Positions 8,469-16,822 of a DNA stretch of 64,000 bases are shown here, piece by piece. The notes beneath the pieces are model-generated. The model did no database searches. It saw only the letters and a list, made by a program, of their open reading frames with translations, and was not told where the DNA came from. The DNA lies in NCBI GenBank assembly GCA_036802945.1, contig DAIRVG010000013.1, positions 4,812-68,811 of the forward strand. Reading direction: 5' to 3'. The stretch is from Gp6-AA40 sp036802945 (lineage in GTDB: Bacteria > Acidobacteriota > Vicinamibacteria > Vicinamibacterales > UBA2999). Position 1 is the first letter of the stretch; each line of letters opens with the position of its first letter. Position numbers and translations under genes: made by a program.

Positions 8469-9602
8469 CTAGCCGACTATCGCCTTAGGCGCGAAGACCT
8501 GTTCGACAATTTCCACGATGCGAGTGGCCGCGGCGCCGTCCCAGAGGGGCGGGCTGACCGCTGCGGGCATCGGCCGCAGCAGTGCTCGGCGAACTTCCTC
8601 GCGGATCGCTTGCGGCCGTGTGCCGATAACCCGATTTGTTCCCTGTGTAACCGTGATAGGCCGCTCCGTATTCTCGCGGAGCGTCAGACAGGGAACTCCG
8701 AGGCACGTCGTCTCCTCCTGAATCCCTCCGGAATCGGTTAACACGAGCCGTGCCTTCATTGTGAGACTGAGGAACTCGAGGTACGGCAGTGGATCGCAGA
8801 GGTGCAGCCGCTCCGGGACGTGGACGGCGAGCTTGTCCAGGCGCACGCGCGTGCGTGGATGAACCGGAAAGATCACCGGCAGCAGCTCGCACGTCTCAGC
8901 GAGACTCTGCATCAGCGTTCCCAACGTCGCATCATCATCAACATTCGACGGACGGTGCAGCGTGGCCACCGCGTAACCGAGCTCGGGCACGCCAAACCGC
9001 AACCATACAGCGAGTGCGCCCGCCGCCCCCGATTGCTGCCGCAACGTATCGATCATCACGTTGCCCACAAGAAACACACGCGATGCGTCGACGCCTTCGG
9101 CATGGAGGTGTCTGACACCTGATTCTTCGGTGACAAACAGAAGGTCCGAAATGGCGTCGCAGAGAATGCGATTGATTTCCTCGGGCATGGTCCTGTCGAA
9201 ACTGCGGAGGCCCGCTTCCACGTGTGCGACCCTAGGACGACGGCCGTCTGGGTAGACACTTTTGACGGTTGCAAGAGCACACGCGATCGTCGAGTTGACA
9301 TCACCCACGACGACGACGAGGTCCGGCTCGAGTCGGTACAACTCCTGTTCGAAACGTTCGAGGATTCGGGCGGTCTGCGCCCCGTGACTCGCGGAGCCTA
9401 CGTTCAGCGCGATATCCGGCTCTGGAAGACAGAGATCGCGGAAAAAACTTCCGGCCAGGCGATCGTCGTAGTGCTGTCCTGTGTGGACGAGTGTTACCTC
9501 GAAGAGGACCGATTTTCTGAACGCGTGATAGAGCGGCGCGACCTTCATGAAATTCGGTCGCGCACCCCCGACCAGGAACACCGATATCTTGCCGGTTTTC
9601 AT
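8469..9602 (-). CDS. wecB: UDP-N-acetylglucosamine 2-epimerase (non-hydrolysing)
   Basis: Interconverts UDP-GlcNAc and UDP-ManNAc in the cytoplasm, supplying ManNAc-type precursors. The family opening is clear (FLVGGARPNFMKVAPL), followed by VHTGQHYDDRL, DLVVVVGDVNSTIACA, HVEAGLRSFDRTMPEEINR and, near the C-terminus, LTDSGGIQEETTCLGVPCLTLRENTERP, cited here as separate motifs along one chain. The start at 9602 gives MKTGKISVFLVGG; the frame extends upstream to a TTG at 9650 without family resemblance. Length is 377 aa, normal for WecB. It precedes the wza operon on the same strand but is separated from it by the sigma-54 promoter region. A wecB-like remnant also lies at 15528-15701. Confidence 0.95.
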   Translation of the reverse strand: MKTGKISVFLVGGARPNFMKVAPLYHAFRKSVLFEVTLVHTGQHYDDRLAGSFFRDLCLPEPDIALNVGSASHGAQTARILERFEQELYRLEPDLVVVVGDVNSTIACALATVKSVYPDGRRPRVAHVEAGLRSFDRTMPEEINRILCDAISDLLFVTEESGVRHLHAEGVDASRVFLVGNVMIDTLRQQSGAAGALAVWLRFGVPELGYAVATLHRPSNVDDDATLGTLMQSLAETCELLPVIFPVHPRTRVRLDKLAVHVPERLHLCDPLPYLEFLSLTMKARLVLTDSGGIQEETTCLGVPCLTLRENTERPITVTQGTNRVIGTRPQAIREEVRRALLRPMPAAVSPPLWDGAAATRIVEIVEQVFAPKAIVG

Positions 9603-10072
9603 GTTAGTAGAATGGAGAAAACTCGCTTGCAGACTTGCGAGGGGATGCAAGGAAGTCGCCCACCAAAGGTTCGTCCTGTACTTTCAGATCTCCTACAACC
9701 GCTCAGTTACGGAATGACGCTTGCACCGTCCGCGGCCGTCCCGAAAACCAGTGCACGTGCGCATCTGGACGACCTCGTCGACCAGTGAGGCGCGCTTCGC
9801 TCTATTTTTTTCGTTCTTATGTGTAAGTGAAGGGGCGGTAGCTTGCCTTCTCGACGAAAAGCCAACACCCACGAGAGCTCGAACGCACCTGCACGAAATC
9901 TTCATGAGCCTGCACGAAATCTTCATGAGGGCCGACTTTTGGCGCCGCCGGAGGGTATCTCACACACTTTCCTTTCACGAGCTCCGCAACACGATCTGCG
10001 GAGCGTTGCCATTAACTATTAATAAGGGTTGGGCTTCGCGAACAGCATGGCGCGCCTCGAATTAGCCCATCC
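9603..10072. other. Divergent intergenic region with tandem 21-bp repeat
   Basis: About 470 nt separate wecB (minus) from the GGDEF-like gene (plus). It holds a T-rich run near 9806, the exact tandem repeat at 9888-9929 and an A/T-rich patch around 10012-10025. Open frames here (for example one covering 9721-10065) have atypical composition and no recognisable product, so I call the region regulatory. I found no sigma-54 site with correct spacing. Confidence 0.5.
9888..9929. repeat. Exact tandem duplication, 2 x 21 bp
   Basis: Unit 9888-9908 is repeated exactly at 9909-9929; the shared core reads CTGCACGAAATCTTCATGAG. The two copies would place a protein on the same face two helical turns apart, so a paired regulator-binding site is possible. 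It lies about 145-185 nt upstream of the ATG at 10073. Confidence 0.6.
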
Positions 10073-10588
10073 ATGGGTAACAGTATTGCAACGGCGGCCG
10101 CGCTGCGGACGTCGCTGGGCCCGATCGCTCCGCACACCGCGCTCAGAGGCAGCTCCATGCCGCTCGACTCGATTCCGGCCTATTCCGGCTTTCGTGGTGG
10201 GCACGTCGGTCCGGCTTATAACGAAGCCGCGTTCCGGCATTTCCTCGCTGTCGACCGGCGGCGTGCGGGACGTTCAGCGCGGTCTGTTCTGATGATCCTC
10301 GTCGCGGTCCAACAGAGCGCCGGCACAAGCGTGAAACTCACCGATGCCTCCGCGAGCGCGCTTTTCCGCGAATTGGCCGCGTCGGTCCGCGAGGTGGACT
10401 TCGTGGGTTGGTACCGGGAAGGTTACGTGGCTGCTGCCGTCCTCGCACAAGGCGTAAGGGCATCTGGTGAAGTGCCGAATGTGATCACGAAGCGGGTGCT
10501 CTTCGCATTGAAGAACCGGCTTTCTACCGATCTATCACGGAATTTGCGAGTCCGCGTCGTCCGACTCGGCGGCCGACTCGAAAGCTGA
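10073..10588 (+). CDS. Stand-alone degenerate GGDEF-like protein
   Basis: A 171-residue soluble protein whose residues about 53-165 match, segment by segment, the N-terminal domain of the sugar transferase encoded next. Compare FRHFLAVDRRRAGRSARSVL with FRDALVRERKRADRFEEAF, and VDFVGWYREGYVAAAVL with ADVIGWFQHGSVLGLI. The fold looks like a reduced GGDEF-like domain that lacks the GG[DE]EF signature, so diguanylate-cyclase activity is not expected. It ends 7 nt before the sugar transferase start, which suggests co-expression. A regulatory or pairing role with that enzyme is inference; I do not know a named family. Confidence 0.7.
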   Translation: MGNSIATAAALRTSLGPIAPHTALRGSSMPLDSIPAYSGFRGGHVGPAYNEAAFRHFLAVDRRRAGRSARSVLMILVAVQQSAGTSVKLTDASASALFRELAASVREVDFVGWYREGYVAAAVLAQGVRASGEVPNVITKRVLFALKNRLSTDLSRNLRVRVVRLGGRLES

Positions 10589-10595
10589 TTTTCCA

Positions 10596-11765
10596 GTGAC
10601 GGTCCTTCCTCAAGGCTCGCGTTCGCCCCCCGTGACACTCGCAAGACCGCGCGTGTCGCCCAAACACGCAAAACAGGTTCGATCAAGAGCTTCTGAACGG
10701 GCCCGACGTGTCGAGTGGCGCCATCCGATCAGCGAGGAACTGTTTCGGGACGCGCTGGTGCGGGAGCGCAAGCGGGCGGACCGATTCGAGGAAGCGTTCG
10801 CTCTGGTTCTCATCTCCCTCACCAGCCGCGCCGCTCAACAATCGGGTTGGGCACACCTCGTCGAGGCTATGTCACAGCTGGAGCTTGACGCTGACGTGAT
10901 CGGCTGGTTCCAACACGGTTCGGTTCTCGGTCTTATTCGATCGCTCACCGGCCGTGACCCGGAAGAAGCCGCAACGACCTTCGCTCGCGCGGTTCGGTAC
11001 GCGCTGATGCGGCGCGTGACGCCAGATCAGGTGGATTGTTGCTCGATTCGCCTGGAGGTCTACTCCCCCAAAGGCGACTCGATCCAGCGTGCTACGTTCG
11101 ACCCCGGAAATCACCGCCGGAAGCCTCGGGAGGCCGCCAGGGATATTGCGAAACGAGCGTTGGATATCGCCGGCAGCATTGCGTTTATCATCGCCTCCAC
11201 GCCCGTCTTCATTTGTGTTTCAGCCCTCGTGAAACTCACATCCAAAGGGCCCGTGTTTTTTCGACAGGAGCGCGTCGGAAAGGCCGGCCGATCGTTCATG
11301 ATGCTCAAGTTTCGGACCATGCACGTGGACGCCGACCCCAAGATTCATCAGCATTACGTCGAGGATTTCATCCAGTCCAGCGACGTATCCGGGTCCGGCA
11401 AGAACGTGGTGTTCAAGATCGTGGACGACCCGCGCGTGACGCCTCTCGGATATTTCCTCCGCAGATGGAGTCTGGACGAGGTTCCTCAATTCTGGAACGT
11501 GCTTCGGGGAGACATGTCGCTGGTTGGTCCAAGGCCCTCGCTTCATTACGAGGTGGCGCGCTACAAACAGTGGCACAGGCGTCGCGTGCTGGACGTCAAA
11601 CCAGGAATAACAGGTCTTTGGCAGGTCAATGGCCGAAGCCGCACGAGCTTCTCACAGATGGTCCGGCTGGATATTCAGTACGCAAAGAGCTGCTCCCTGT
11701 GGCTCGACCTGAAAATACTCCTCGCCACCCCACGGGCGGTGCTTTCAGGCGACGGCGCTCATTAG
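10596..11765 (+). CDS. Priming sugar transferase with N-terminal GGDEF-like domain
   Basis: Transfers a sugar-1-phosphate from a UDP-sugar to undecaprenyl phosphate and so starts the repeat unit at the inner membrane. Residues about 45-165 are the degenerate GGDEF-like domain shared with the previous gene. One membrane segment follows (about 193-215, SIAFIIASTPVFICVSALV), then the bacterial sugar-transferase core: KGPVFFRQERVGK, MLKFRTMHVDAD, SLDEVPQFWNVLRGDMSLVG, PGITGLWQVNGRS. The GTG at 10596 is used as start. It is a short monotopic type, unlike the multi-span WcaJ-type enzyme at 39818, so the locus has two priming enzymes. Confidence 0.9.
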   Translation: MTVLPQGSRSPPVTLARPRVSPKHAKQVRSRASERARRVEWRHPISEELFRDALVRERKRADRFEEAFALVLISLTSRAAQQSGWAHLVEAMSQLELDADVIGWFQHGSVLGLIRSLTGRDPEEAATTFARAVRYALMRRVTPDQVDCCSIRLEVYSPKGDSIQRATFDPGNHRRKPREAARDIAKRALDIAGSIAFIIASTPVFICVSALVKLTSKGPVFFRQERVGKAGRSFMMLKFRTMHVDADPKIHQHYVEDFIQSSDVSGSGKNVVFKIVDDPRVTPLGYFLRRWSLDEVPQFWNVLRGDMSLVGPRPSLHYEVARYKQWHRRRVLDVKPGITGLWQVNGRSRTSFSQMVRLDIQYAKSCSLWLDLKILLATPRAVLSGDGAH

Positions 11766-11894
11766 AGCAACGAAACTCGCACAGGTCGCCACAACGTCGG
11801 GCGACCCAACGACCCACTGCGGATCCGTAGCCCGATTGGAATACAGCACTGCTCATCCTTCAATAGATTGGGTATTGGTTTCAGTCGATCGTCG

Positions 11895-13268
11895 ATGAGC
11901 GCATTCCACGACTACTATCGCTGTGCCTCCGAGCTGGCCTTGATCGAGACGCGGTCTGATCTTGGTCCTCGAGCCGGATATTTCCGATTTGGCGATGCGG
12001 TGGCGTTCGGGCGCTGCGTCGGTATTCGGCCAGCAGCATACGCCACCGATCCGCTCACGGATGTTTCTGACGCCGTGCGGGTCACCGAAGGACGGCCCTG
12101 TCTGCCATTCGATCTCTCGGAAGTTGCGACGAACATGAGGGAGGAACGATATCGGCAGAACGGCTATACGCTCCTGCAAAAGACCACAGCCGGAGCAGCC
12201 GCAGAACATCTCTACTACCTCTTTCGCCCGTTCATGGGAGTCGGAGTACGCAAGCACCTGCAGAAGGTTCGCCTGAGCGGCTGGGACAAGATTCCGTTTC
12301 CCCGGTGGCCGGTAGACACGACCGTCGACATGTTGATGGAGACTGCGATGACGCTCGCGCTGAAGACGCAGGGCGACGCATCCCGAATTCCATTCATCTG
12401 GTTCTGGCCCGACGAAGCGCCAGCCTGCGCGATGATGACGCACGACATCGAGGGCCAGGCCGGCATCAACTTCTGCGACGGGCTGATGGAGATCGACGAT
12501 TCCCACTCAATCAAGTCGGCGTTTCAGCTTATTCCCGAGGGGCGTGAAGAGGTGTGGCGTCGCACAGCCGCGCGGCTGCGTCAGCGTGGGTTCGAAGTCA
12601 ATCTGCACGACCTCAACCACGACGGGAAGTTGTTTGCCGACAAGAAAGAATTCCTTCGCCGGGCCAAGCGGATCAACGAATACGCGCGTGAATTTGGGTG
12701 CGACGGTTTTCGCTCCGGAGCGATGTACCGCGAGCAGGATTGGTTCGGGGCCTTCGAGTTCTCGTATGACATGTCGGTACCAAATGTGGCGCACCTCGAA
12801 CCGCAGCGCGGCGGCTGTTGCACGGTGATGCCGTATTTCGTTGGCAACATCCTCGAACTCCCGTTGACGACAGTTCAGGACTACACGCTGTTTTTCATCC
12901 TGAACGACTATTCAACGACTCTTTGGAAAAAACAGATCCGCCTGATCGGCGAGCATCATGGGTTGGTCAGCATCATCACTCATCCGGATTACCTGGTCGG
13001 TCGGCGTGAGCGCGAAGTGTACGTCGACCTGCTTCGCCATCTGGCCGACCTTCGCGATCGAGACGGCCTATGGATCGCGCTTCCGGGCGACATTAACCGG
13101 TGGTGGCGGAACCGGCGCGACATGACGCTCGTTCCCACTGGTGATGGATGGCGGATCGAAGGTCCAGACAGCCATCGCGCCCGAGTGGCGTACGCCACAC
13201 TTGAAAACGATCGCCTGGTCTTCAAGCTCGAGAGCGTTCCTCGAAAGGACCTCGCGGCGCGCGCGTAA
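11895..13268 (+). CDS. Polysaccharide deacetylase-like protein
   Basis: A 457-residue protein that probably has a NodB-type fold acting on EPS. Motif 1 is probably MMTHDIEG (a catalytic/metal Asp), a second metal motif is EVNLHDLNHD, and GFRSGAMYR resembles the conserved Arg motif of exosortase-locus deacetylases. There is no signal peptide or membrane span, so a cytoplasmic site is likely unless export is non-classical. The ATG at 11895 begins MSAFHDYYRC; a TTG at 11868 is the alternative. It is followed 3 nt later by the FemAB-like gene, a pairing common in XrtA loci. Substrate is unknown. Confidence 0.75.
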   Translation: MSAFHDYYRCASELALIETRSDLGPRAGYFRFGDAVAFGRCVGIRPAAYATDPLTDVSDAVRVTEGRPCLPFDLSEVATNMREERYRQNGYTLLQKTTAGAAAEHLYYLFRPFMGVGVRKHLQKVRLSGWDKIPFPRWPVDTTVDMLMETAMTLALKTQGDASRIPFIWFWPDEAPACAMMTHDIEGQAGINFCDGLMEIDDSHSIKSAFQLIPEGREEVWRRTAARLRQRGFEVNLHDLNHDGKLFADKKEFLRRAKRINEYAREFGCDGFRSGAMYREQDWFGAFEFSYDMSVPNVAHLEPQRGGCCTVMPYFVGNILELPLTTVQDYTLFFILNDYSTTLWKKQIRLIGEHHGLVSIITHPDYLVGRREREVYVDLLRHLADLRDRDGLWIALPGDINRWWRNRRDMTLVPTGDGWRIEGPDSHRARVAYATLENDRLVFKLESVPRKDLAARA

Positions 13269-13271
13269 ACG

Positions 13272-14327
13272 ATGCCCGCACGAATCGTGGCAGACCCTAT
13301 CGGGGATCCGCGTTGGTCCGAGCTGCTGGACCGGCATCCAGCGGCTTCGATCTTTCACTCGCCCGGCTGGCTCAGCGCACTGCGGCAAACTTATGGGTAC
13401 GAGCCATTCGTGGTGACCTCATCGTCAGCTTCGACGCTGCAGAACGGGGTCGTGGTCTGTCGCGTAAAAGGTTGGGCGTCGCGCCGGCTGGTGTCGTTGC
13501 CGTTCTCGGATCATTGCGAGCCGCTCGTAGACGGGTCGGACGACCTCTCCGTGATACTCGCGCACCTGACTGGCGACGCTCAGACGGCCGGCGGGTGCTC
13601 GGTGGAATTGCGCCCTCGAGCCGTCGTCGAACCACCCTTCGAGGCTGCTGCTGACGGCTCTTGGCTGGGGTTGGGCAGCAAATACTGTCTGCACCGGCTC
13701 GACTTGCGGCCCGAGGCCACGGAGATCTTTCGACGGTTTCATCACTCCAGCACGCAACGGGCTATTCGCCGCGCGGAGCGCGAGGGCCTCACCTACGAGG
13801 CGGGGACATCGGACCGGTTGCTCGCTACTTTTTACCGACTACTGCGGATGACGCGACGCCGTCATGGACTGCCGCCGCAGCCGGTCGCGTGGTTTCGCAA
13901 CCTCTTGGCGTGCCTTGGTGATCGAGTGGCAATTAACGTGGCGAGCAAGGACGGCCAGCCGATCGCGAGCATCCTGACACTGTCGTTCAAGAAGACGATG
14001 TTCTACAAGTATGGCGGGTCGGATGCGGCGCATCACCGCCTGGGCGGCATGCCATTCCTGTTCTGGCGGGTAATTCAGGATGCGCGGGCGCGCGGGTTCC
14101 TGGAACTAGACCTGGGCCGTTCGGATGTCGACCAACCCGGGCTGACTGCGTTCAAGAACCATCTGGGCGCGACGCAATCGGCGCTGACCTACTACCACTA
14201 TCCGCCAAGACAGAACGGCACGAAGCGCACGGACTTGCTGTCCCGGGCTGCCGGCAGGGCGTTAGCACACCTGCCCGATGCTGCGCTGGATCTCGCCGGG
14301 CGGCTGCTTTACAGGTACTTAGGCTAG
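13272..14327 (+). CDS. FemAB-like XrtA-associated GNAT-fold protein
   Basis: A 351-residue protein of the FemAB/GNAT superfamily that accompanies exosortase EPS loci. The opening (SIFHSPGWLSALRQTYGYEP) and the central part (QRAIRRAEREGL, FYRLLRMTRRRHGLP) are characteristic. The C-terminal half includes MFYKYGGSDAAHHRLGGMPF and LDLGRSDVDQPGL. Relatives transfer amino acids from aminoacyl-tRNA or acyl groups; the acceptor here is unknown. It starts 3 nt after the deacetylase-like gene and ends 11 nt before the DUF354 fusion, so the three are probably co-transcribed. Confidence 0.87.
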   Translation: MPARIVADPIGDPRWSELLDRHPAASIFHSPGWLSALRQTYGYEPFVVTSSSASTLQNGVVVCRVKGWASRRLVSLPFSDHCEPLVDGSDDLSVILAHLTGDAQTAGGCSVELRPRAVVEPPFEAAADGSWLGLGSKYCLHRLDLRPEATEIFRRFHHSSTQRAIRRAEREGLTYEAGTSDRLLATFYRLLRMTRRRHGLPPQPVAWFRNLLACLGDRVAINVASKDGQPIASILTLSFKKTMFYKYGGSDAAHHRLGGMPFLFWRVIQDARARGFLELDLGRSDVDQPGLTAFKNHLGATQSALTYYHYPPRQNGTKRTDLLSRAAGRALAHLPDAALDLAGRLLYRYLG

Positions 14328-14338
14328 TCGGACGCAAT

Positions 14339-16816
14339 ATGCACCTTCTGCCGCTGCGAATGCGCAACCCAGAAACCGCCGCTCGGCCTCAGACGAGCTC
14401 GTCTAGCGTGACGCGTACGCTAAGCGGATCAGAGTCGGTTGAGGATCGACCCCCTTTGGTTGTTTCCAAGCGAATCTGGATTGACTTGGACAACACGCCG
14501 CACGTGCCGTTCTTCCGTCCGATCATCCGCGCCCTTGAGCGCGAGGGGCATACGGTGACCGTGACCGCTCGAAATGCCTTTCAGGTGTGCAGCCTTGCGG
14601 AGTACCACGGCCTGAAATACCAGACAGTCGGCCGGCATTACGGTGCCAACAAGGTGATGAAGGTGGCGGGCACTCTTCGGCGGGCCGCGCAGCTACTTCC
14701 GATCGTCCTGCGCGAACGACCCCAGATGTCGATGTCGCACGGGTCTCGGCCGTTGGAACTGCTCTCGTTCCTGCTCGGCATCCCCGCCATGCGCATCTTC
14801 GACTACGAGTACTCGACAGAGCTCCCGTTCTTGAAGCCCGCGCTCGGTGTCGCCCCGGAATCAATCGACGACCTCCAGTTGGCCAAGTGCTTCAGGTACG
14901 GTCTTCGTACCTACCGCGGGCTGAAGGAGGACGTGTATACGGCGACGTTCCACCCGGACCCGTCAATCTTGGCCCAACTCGGCGTGACAACCGACGAGAT
15001 CCTGGTGACGGTTCGTCCTCCGGCCACCGAGGCGCACTATCACAACCCCGAGGCGGACAGGCTCTTCGTCGAGGCCGTCAATGTCCTGGGCGCGACCGCG
15101 GGCGTTCGAATGGTTATCCTGCCCAGGACCGTGAGTTCCCAAGGGGAGCTGATCCACCGGACGTGGCCCCGCTGGTGCGAGGAGCGGAGAATCATCGTGC
15201 CTGACCGCGCCCTGGACGGCCTCAACTTGGTCTGGTTCTCCGATCTGGTCGTAAGCGGAGGTGGAACCATGAACCGCGAGGCGGCGGCCCTCGGCGTTCC
15301 CGTATACAGCATCTTTCGCGGCAAGCTTGGAGCGGTCGATCGGTACCTCGCGCGGGAAGGACGCTTGGTGCTCATCGAAAAGCCGGAAGAAGTCCGATTG
15401 AAATTGAATCTTGTGAAGCGTACGCGAGGCGCTGGACCAGACTTTACCGAGCGGCCTGCGCTCCGACAGATCCTGAATGCCGCGCACGAACTGATGGAAC
15501 TGTCCAAATTGGAGCCACTGGCCACACATGAGAATCCTGCACGGAGTGGCGGCGCGCCTCAAGTTCATGAAGGCGGCCCCTGTAATGAGCGCCCTCGGCA
15601 GCGAGTTCGATCAGACGCTAGCCCACATCGCGGAGGTTGTGCGGAGTCTGAAAGAGGAACTCTGCACGGAAACACCCCTGCGAAGGGCGCAATTGCGATG
15701 AATTCTCACCTGATCCTCACAGTCGATTACGAGGTTTTCGGCAACGGTCAGGGCTGCCTGAAGCACTGCGTGGTCGAGCCCACCTCCCGTCTCCTTCGCG
15801 TGGCTGATCAGTTCGATGCCCCGGTAACGCTCTTCGCCGAGGCTGCCGAGCTGATAGCTATGGAACGGGAAATGGGACGAGGCGCGGTGAGAGACGTCAG
15901 AGAACAACTCGGGGGCGCAGTGCTCGGGGGACACGACGTGCAGTTGCACCTGCACCCGCAATGGCAAGGGGCGAAGCAACGCCACGATGGTGGATGGGAT
16001 GTGGACTTCGACCGTTGGCGCATCGGAGATCTACCAGAGCACGAAACCGAGTCCCTGATTTCAGCCGGAAAAGGATGGCTCGACGACGTGGCCTTCGCCA
16101 ACACCGCGGGCCGTAGCTGTATGGCGTTTCGCGCTGGCAACTGGTGTATTCAGCCTTCTGAAGTCGTCATTCGATCCTTGCGACGACAGGGCTTCAGGGT
16201 GGAGTCGACGGTCGTCCCGGGAATGAGGCGGTCTAGCCAAGGAGAATGGAGCGACTTTCGGTCCGCACCCGACCTGCCGTTCTGGCGTGTGGACGGGGAT
16301 GTGTGTGAAGCCAGTTTATCGGGATTATGGGAAGTGCCAATTGCGTCTGGAAGAGTAGCGCGGCTCAAGCAGCTCTTTGCGGAGCTTCAGGCCCGGAAAA
16401 CGCAGAACTCCCGATTCGCTCCCAACTGCCATGGTTCCTATTCGATTCGCTCAGGGGGACCGCTCAATCGCGTTGGGGTCAATCTCCGCAAGCTGATCGA
16501 TCTCGGGCTCGCAAAACTCGATTTTTCCACGATGCCGGCTCAGATCCTCGTGACGATCACCGAGGACTGGATGCGACGTTTCAACGATCCTCTTTGGCCG
16601 ACACCGATCGTCGCCATTGCGCACACAAAGAACTGGACGGACAGGTCGACGGGGCACCTCACGGACTTCCTCACATGGGCTCGTAGCGCGGGGATCCGGT
16701 TCTCCACTTACTCCGAATGGCTCGCGCTCCTGAAGACTGAAGCCACGTCGAACACAACAGGCTCCCGCCCTGGCGAGCCGGAGCGATCGGATGCACTCCT
16801 CTCAGCAGAGGCATGA
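14339..16816 (+). CDS. DUF354 glycosyltransferase-like / polysaccharide deacetylase fusion
   Basis: One uninterrupted 825-residue frame with two unrelated parts. Residues about 44-395 are a DUF354 protein (WIDLDNTPHVPFFRPII, VTVTARNAFQV, VSGGGTMNREAAALGVPVYS), a GT-B fold relative of WecB. Residues 454-800 are a deacetylase-like domain beginning MNSHLILTVDYEVFGNG, with GGHDVQLHLHPQW as metal motif. The linker (about 397-453) is low-complexity and, in another frame, encodes a wecB-like remnant (15528-15701). The deacetylase has its own ATG at 15698 that overlaps the remnant's stop as ATGA. It may therefore be translated separately, and the fusion may be a recent accident. The DUF354 start is uncertain: ATG 14339, or a TTG near 14457. 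Confidence 0.78.
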   Translation: MHLLPLRMRNPETAARPQTSSSSVTRTLSGSESVEDRPPLVVSKRIWIDLDNTPHVPFFRPIIRALEREGHTVTVTARNAFQVCSLAEYHGLKYQTVGRHYGANKVMKVAGTLRRAAQLLPIVLRERPQMSMSHGSRPLELLSFLLGIPAMRIFDYEYSTELPFLKPALGVAPESIDDLQLAKCFRYGLRTYRGLKEDVYTATFHPDPSILAQLGVTTDEILVTVRPPATEAHYHNPEADRLFVEAVNVLGATAGVRMVILPRTVSSQGELIHRTWPRWCEERRIIVPDRALDGLNLVWFSDLVVSGGGTMNREAAALGVPVYSIFRGKLGAVDRYLAREGRLVLIEKPEEVRLKLNLVKRTRGAGPDFTERPALRQILNAAHELMELSKLEPLATHENPARSGGAPQVHEGGPCNERPRQRVRSDASPHRGGCAESERGTLHGNTPAKGAIAMNSHLILTVDYEVFGNGQGCLKHCVVEPTSRLLRVADQFDAPVTLFAEAAELIAMEREMGRGAVRDVREQLGGAVLGGHDVQLHLHPQWQGAKQRHDGGWDVDFDRWRIGDLPEHETESLISAGKGWLDDVAFANTAGRSCMAFRAGNWCIQPSEVVIRSLRRQGFRVESTVVPGMRRSSQGEWSDFRSAPDLPFWRVDGDVCEASLSGLWEVPIASGRVARLKQLFAELQARKTQNSRFAPNCHGSYSIRSGGPLNRVGVNLRKLIDLGLAKLDFSTMPAQILVTITEDWMRRFNDPLWPTPIVAIAHTKNWTDRSTGHLTDFLTWARSAGIRFSTYSEWLALLKTEATSNTTGSRPGEPERSDALLSAEA
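15528..15701 (+). pseudogene. Remnant of a second wecB-like epimerase
   Basis: A 57-codon frame, offset from the surrounding fusion gene, starts MRILHGVAARLKFMKAAPVM. This matches the conserved WecB opening (hydrophobic strand, GARPNFMKAAP) residue for residue at most positions, and then FDQTLAH resembles the next strand. The frame then loses similarity and stops at TGA 15699-15701. The rest of the roughly 370-residue enzyme is absent. It looks like the scar of a deletion that removed a wecB gene between a DUF354 gene and a deacetylase gene. Confidence 0.62.
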
Positions 16817-16822
16817 AGTGAC

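Noticed and set aside
9721..10065. 114-codon frame containing LHEIFM repeats
   Set aside because: It arises from the 21-bp DNA repeat, has atypical composition and no recognisable product.
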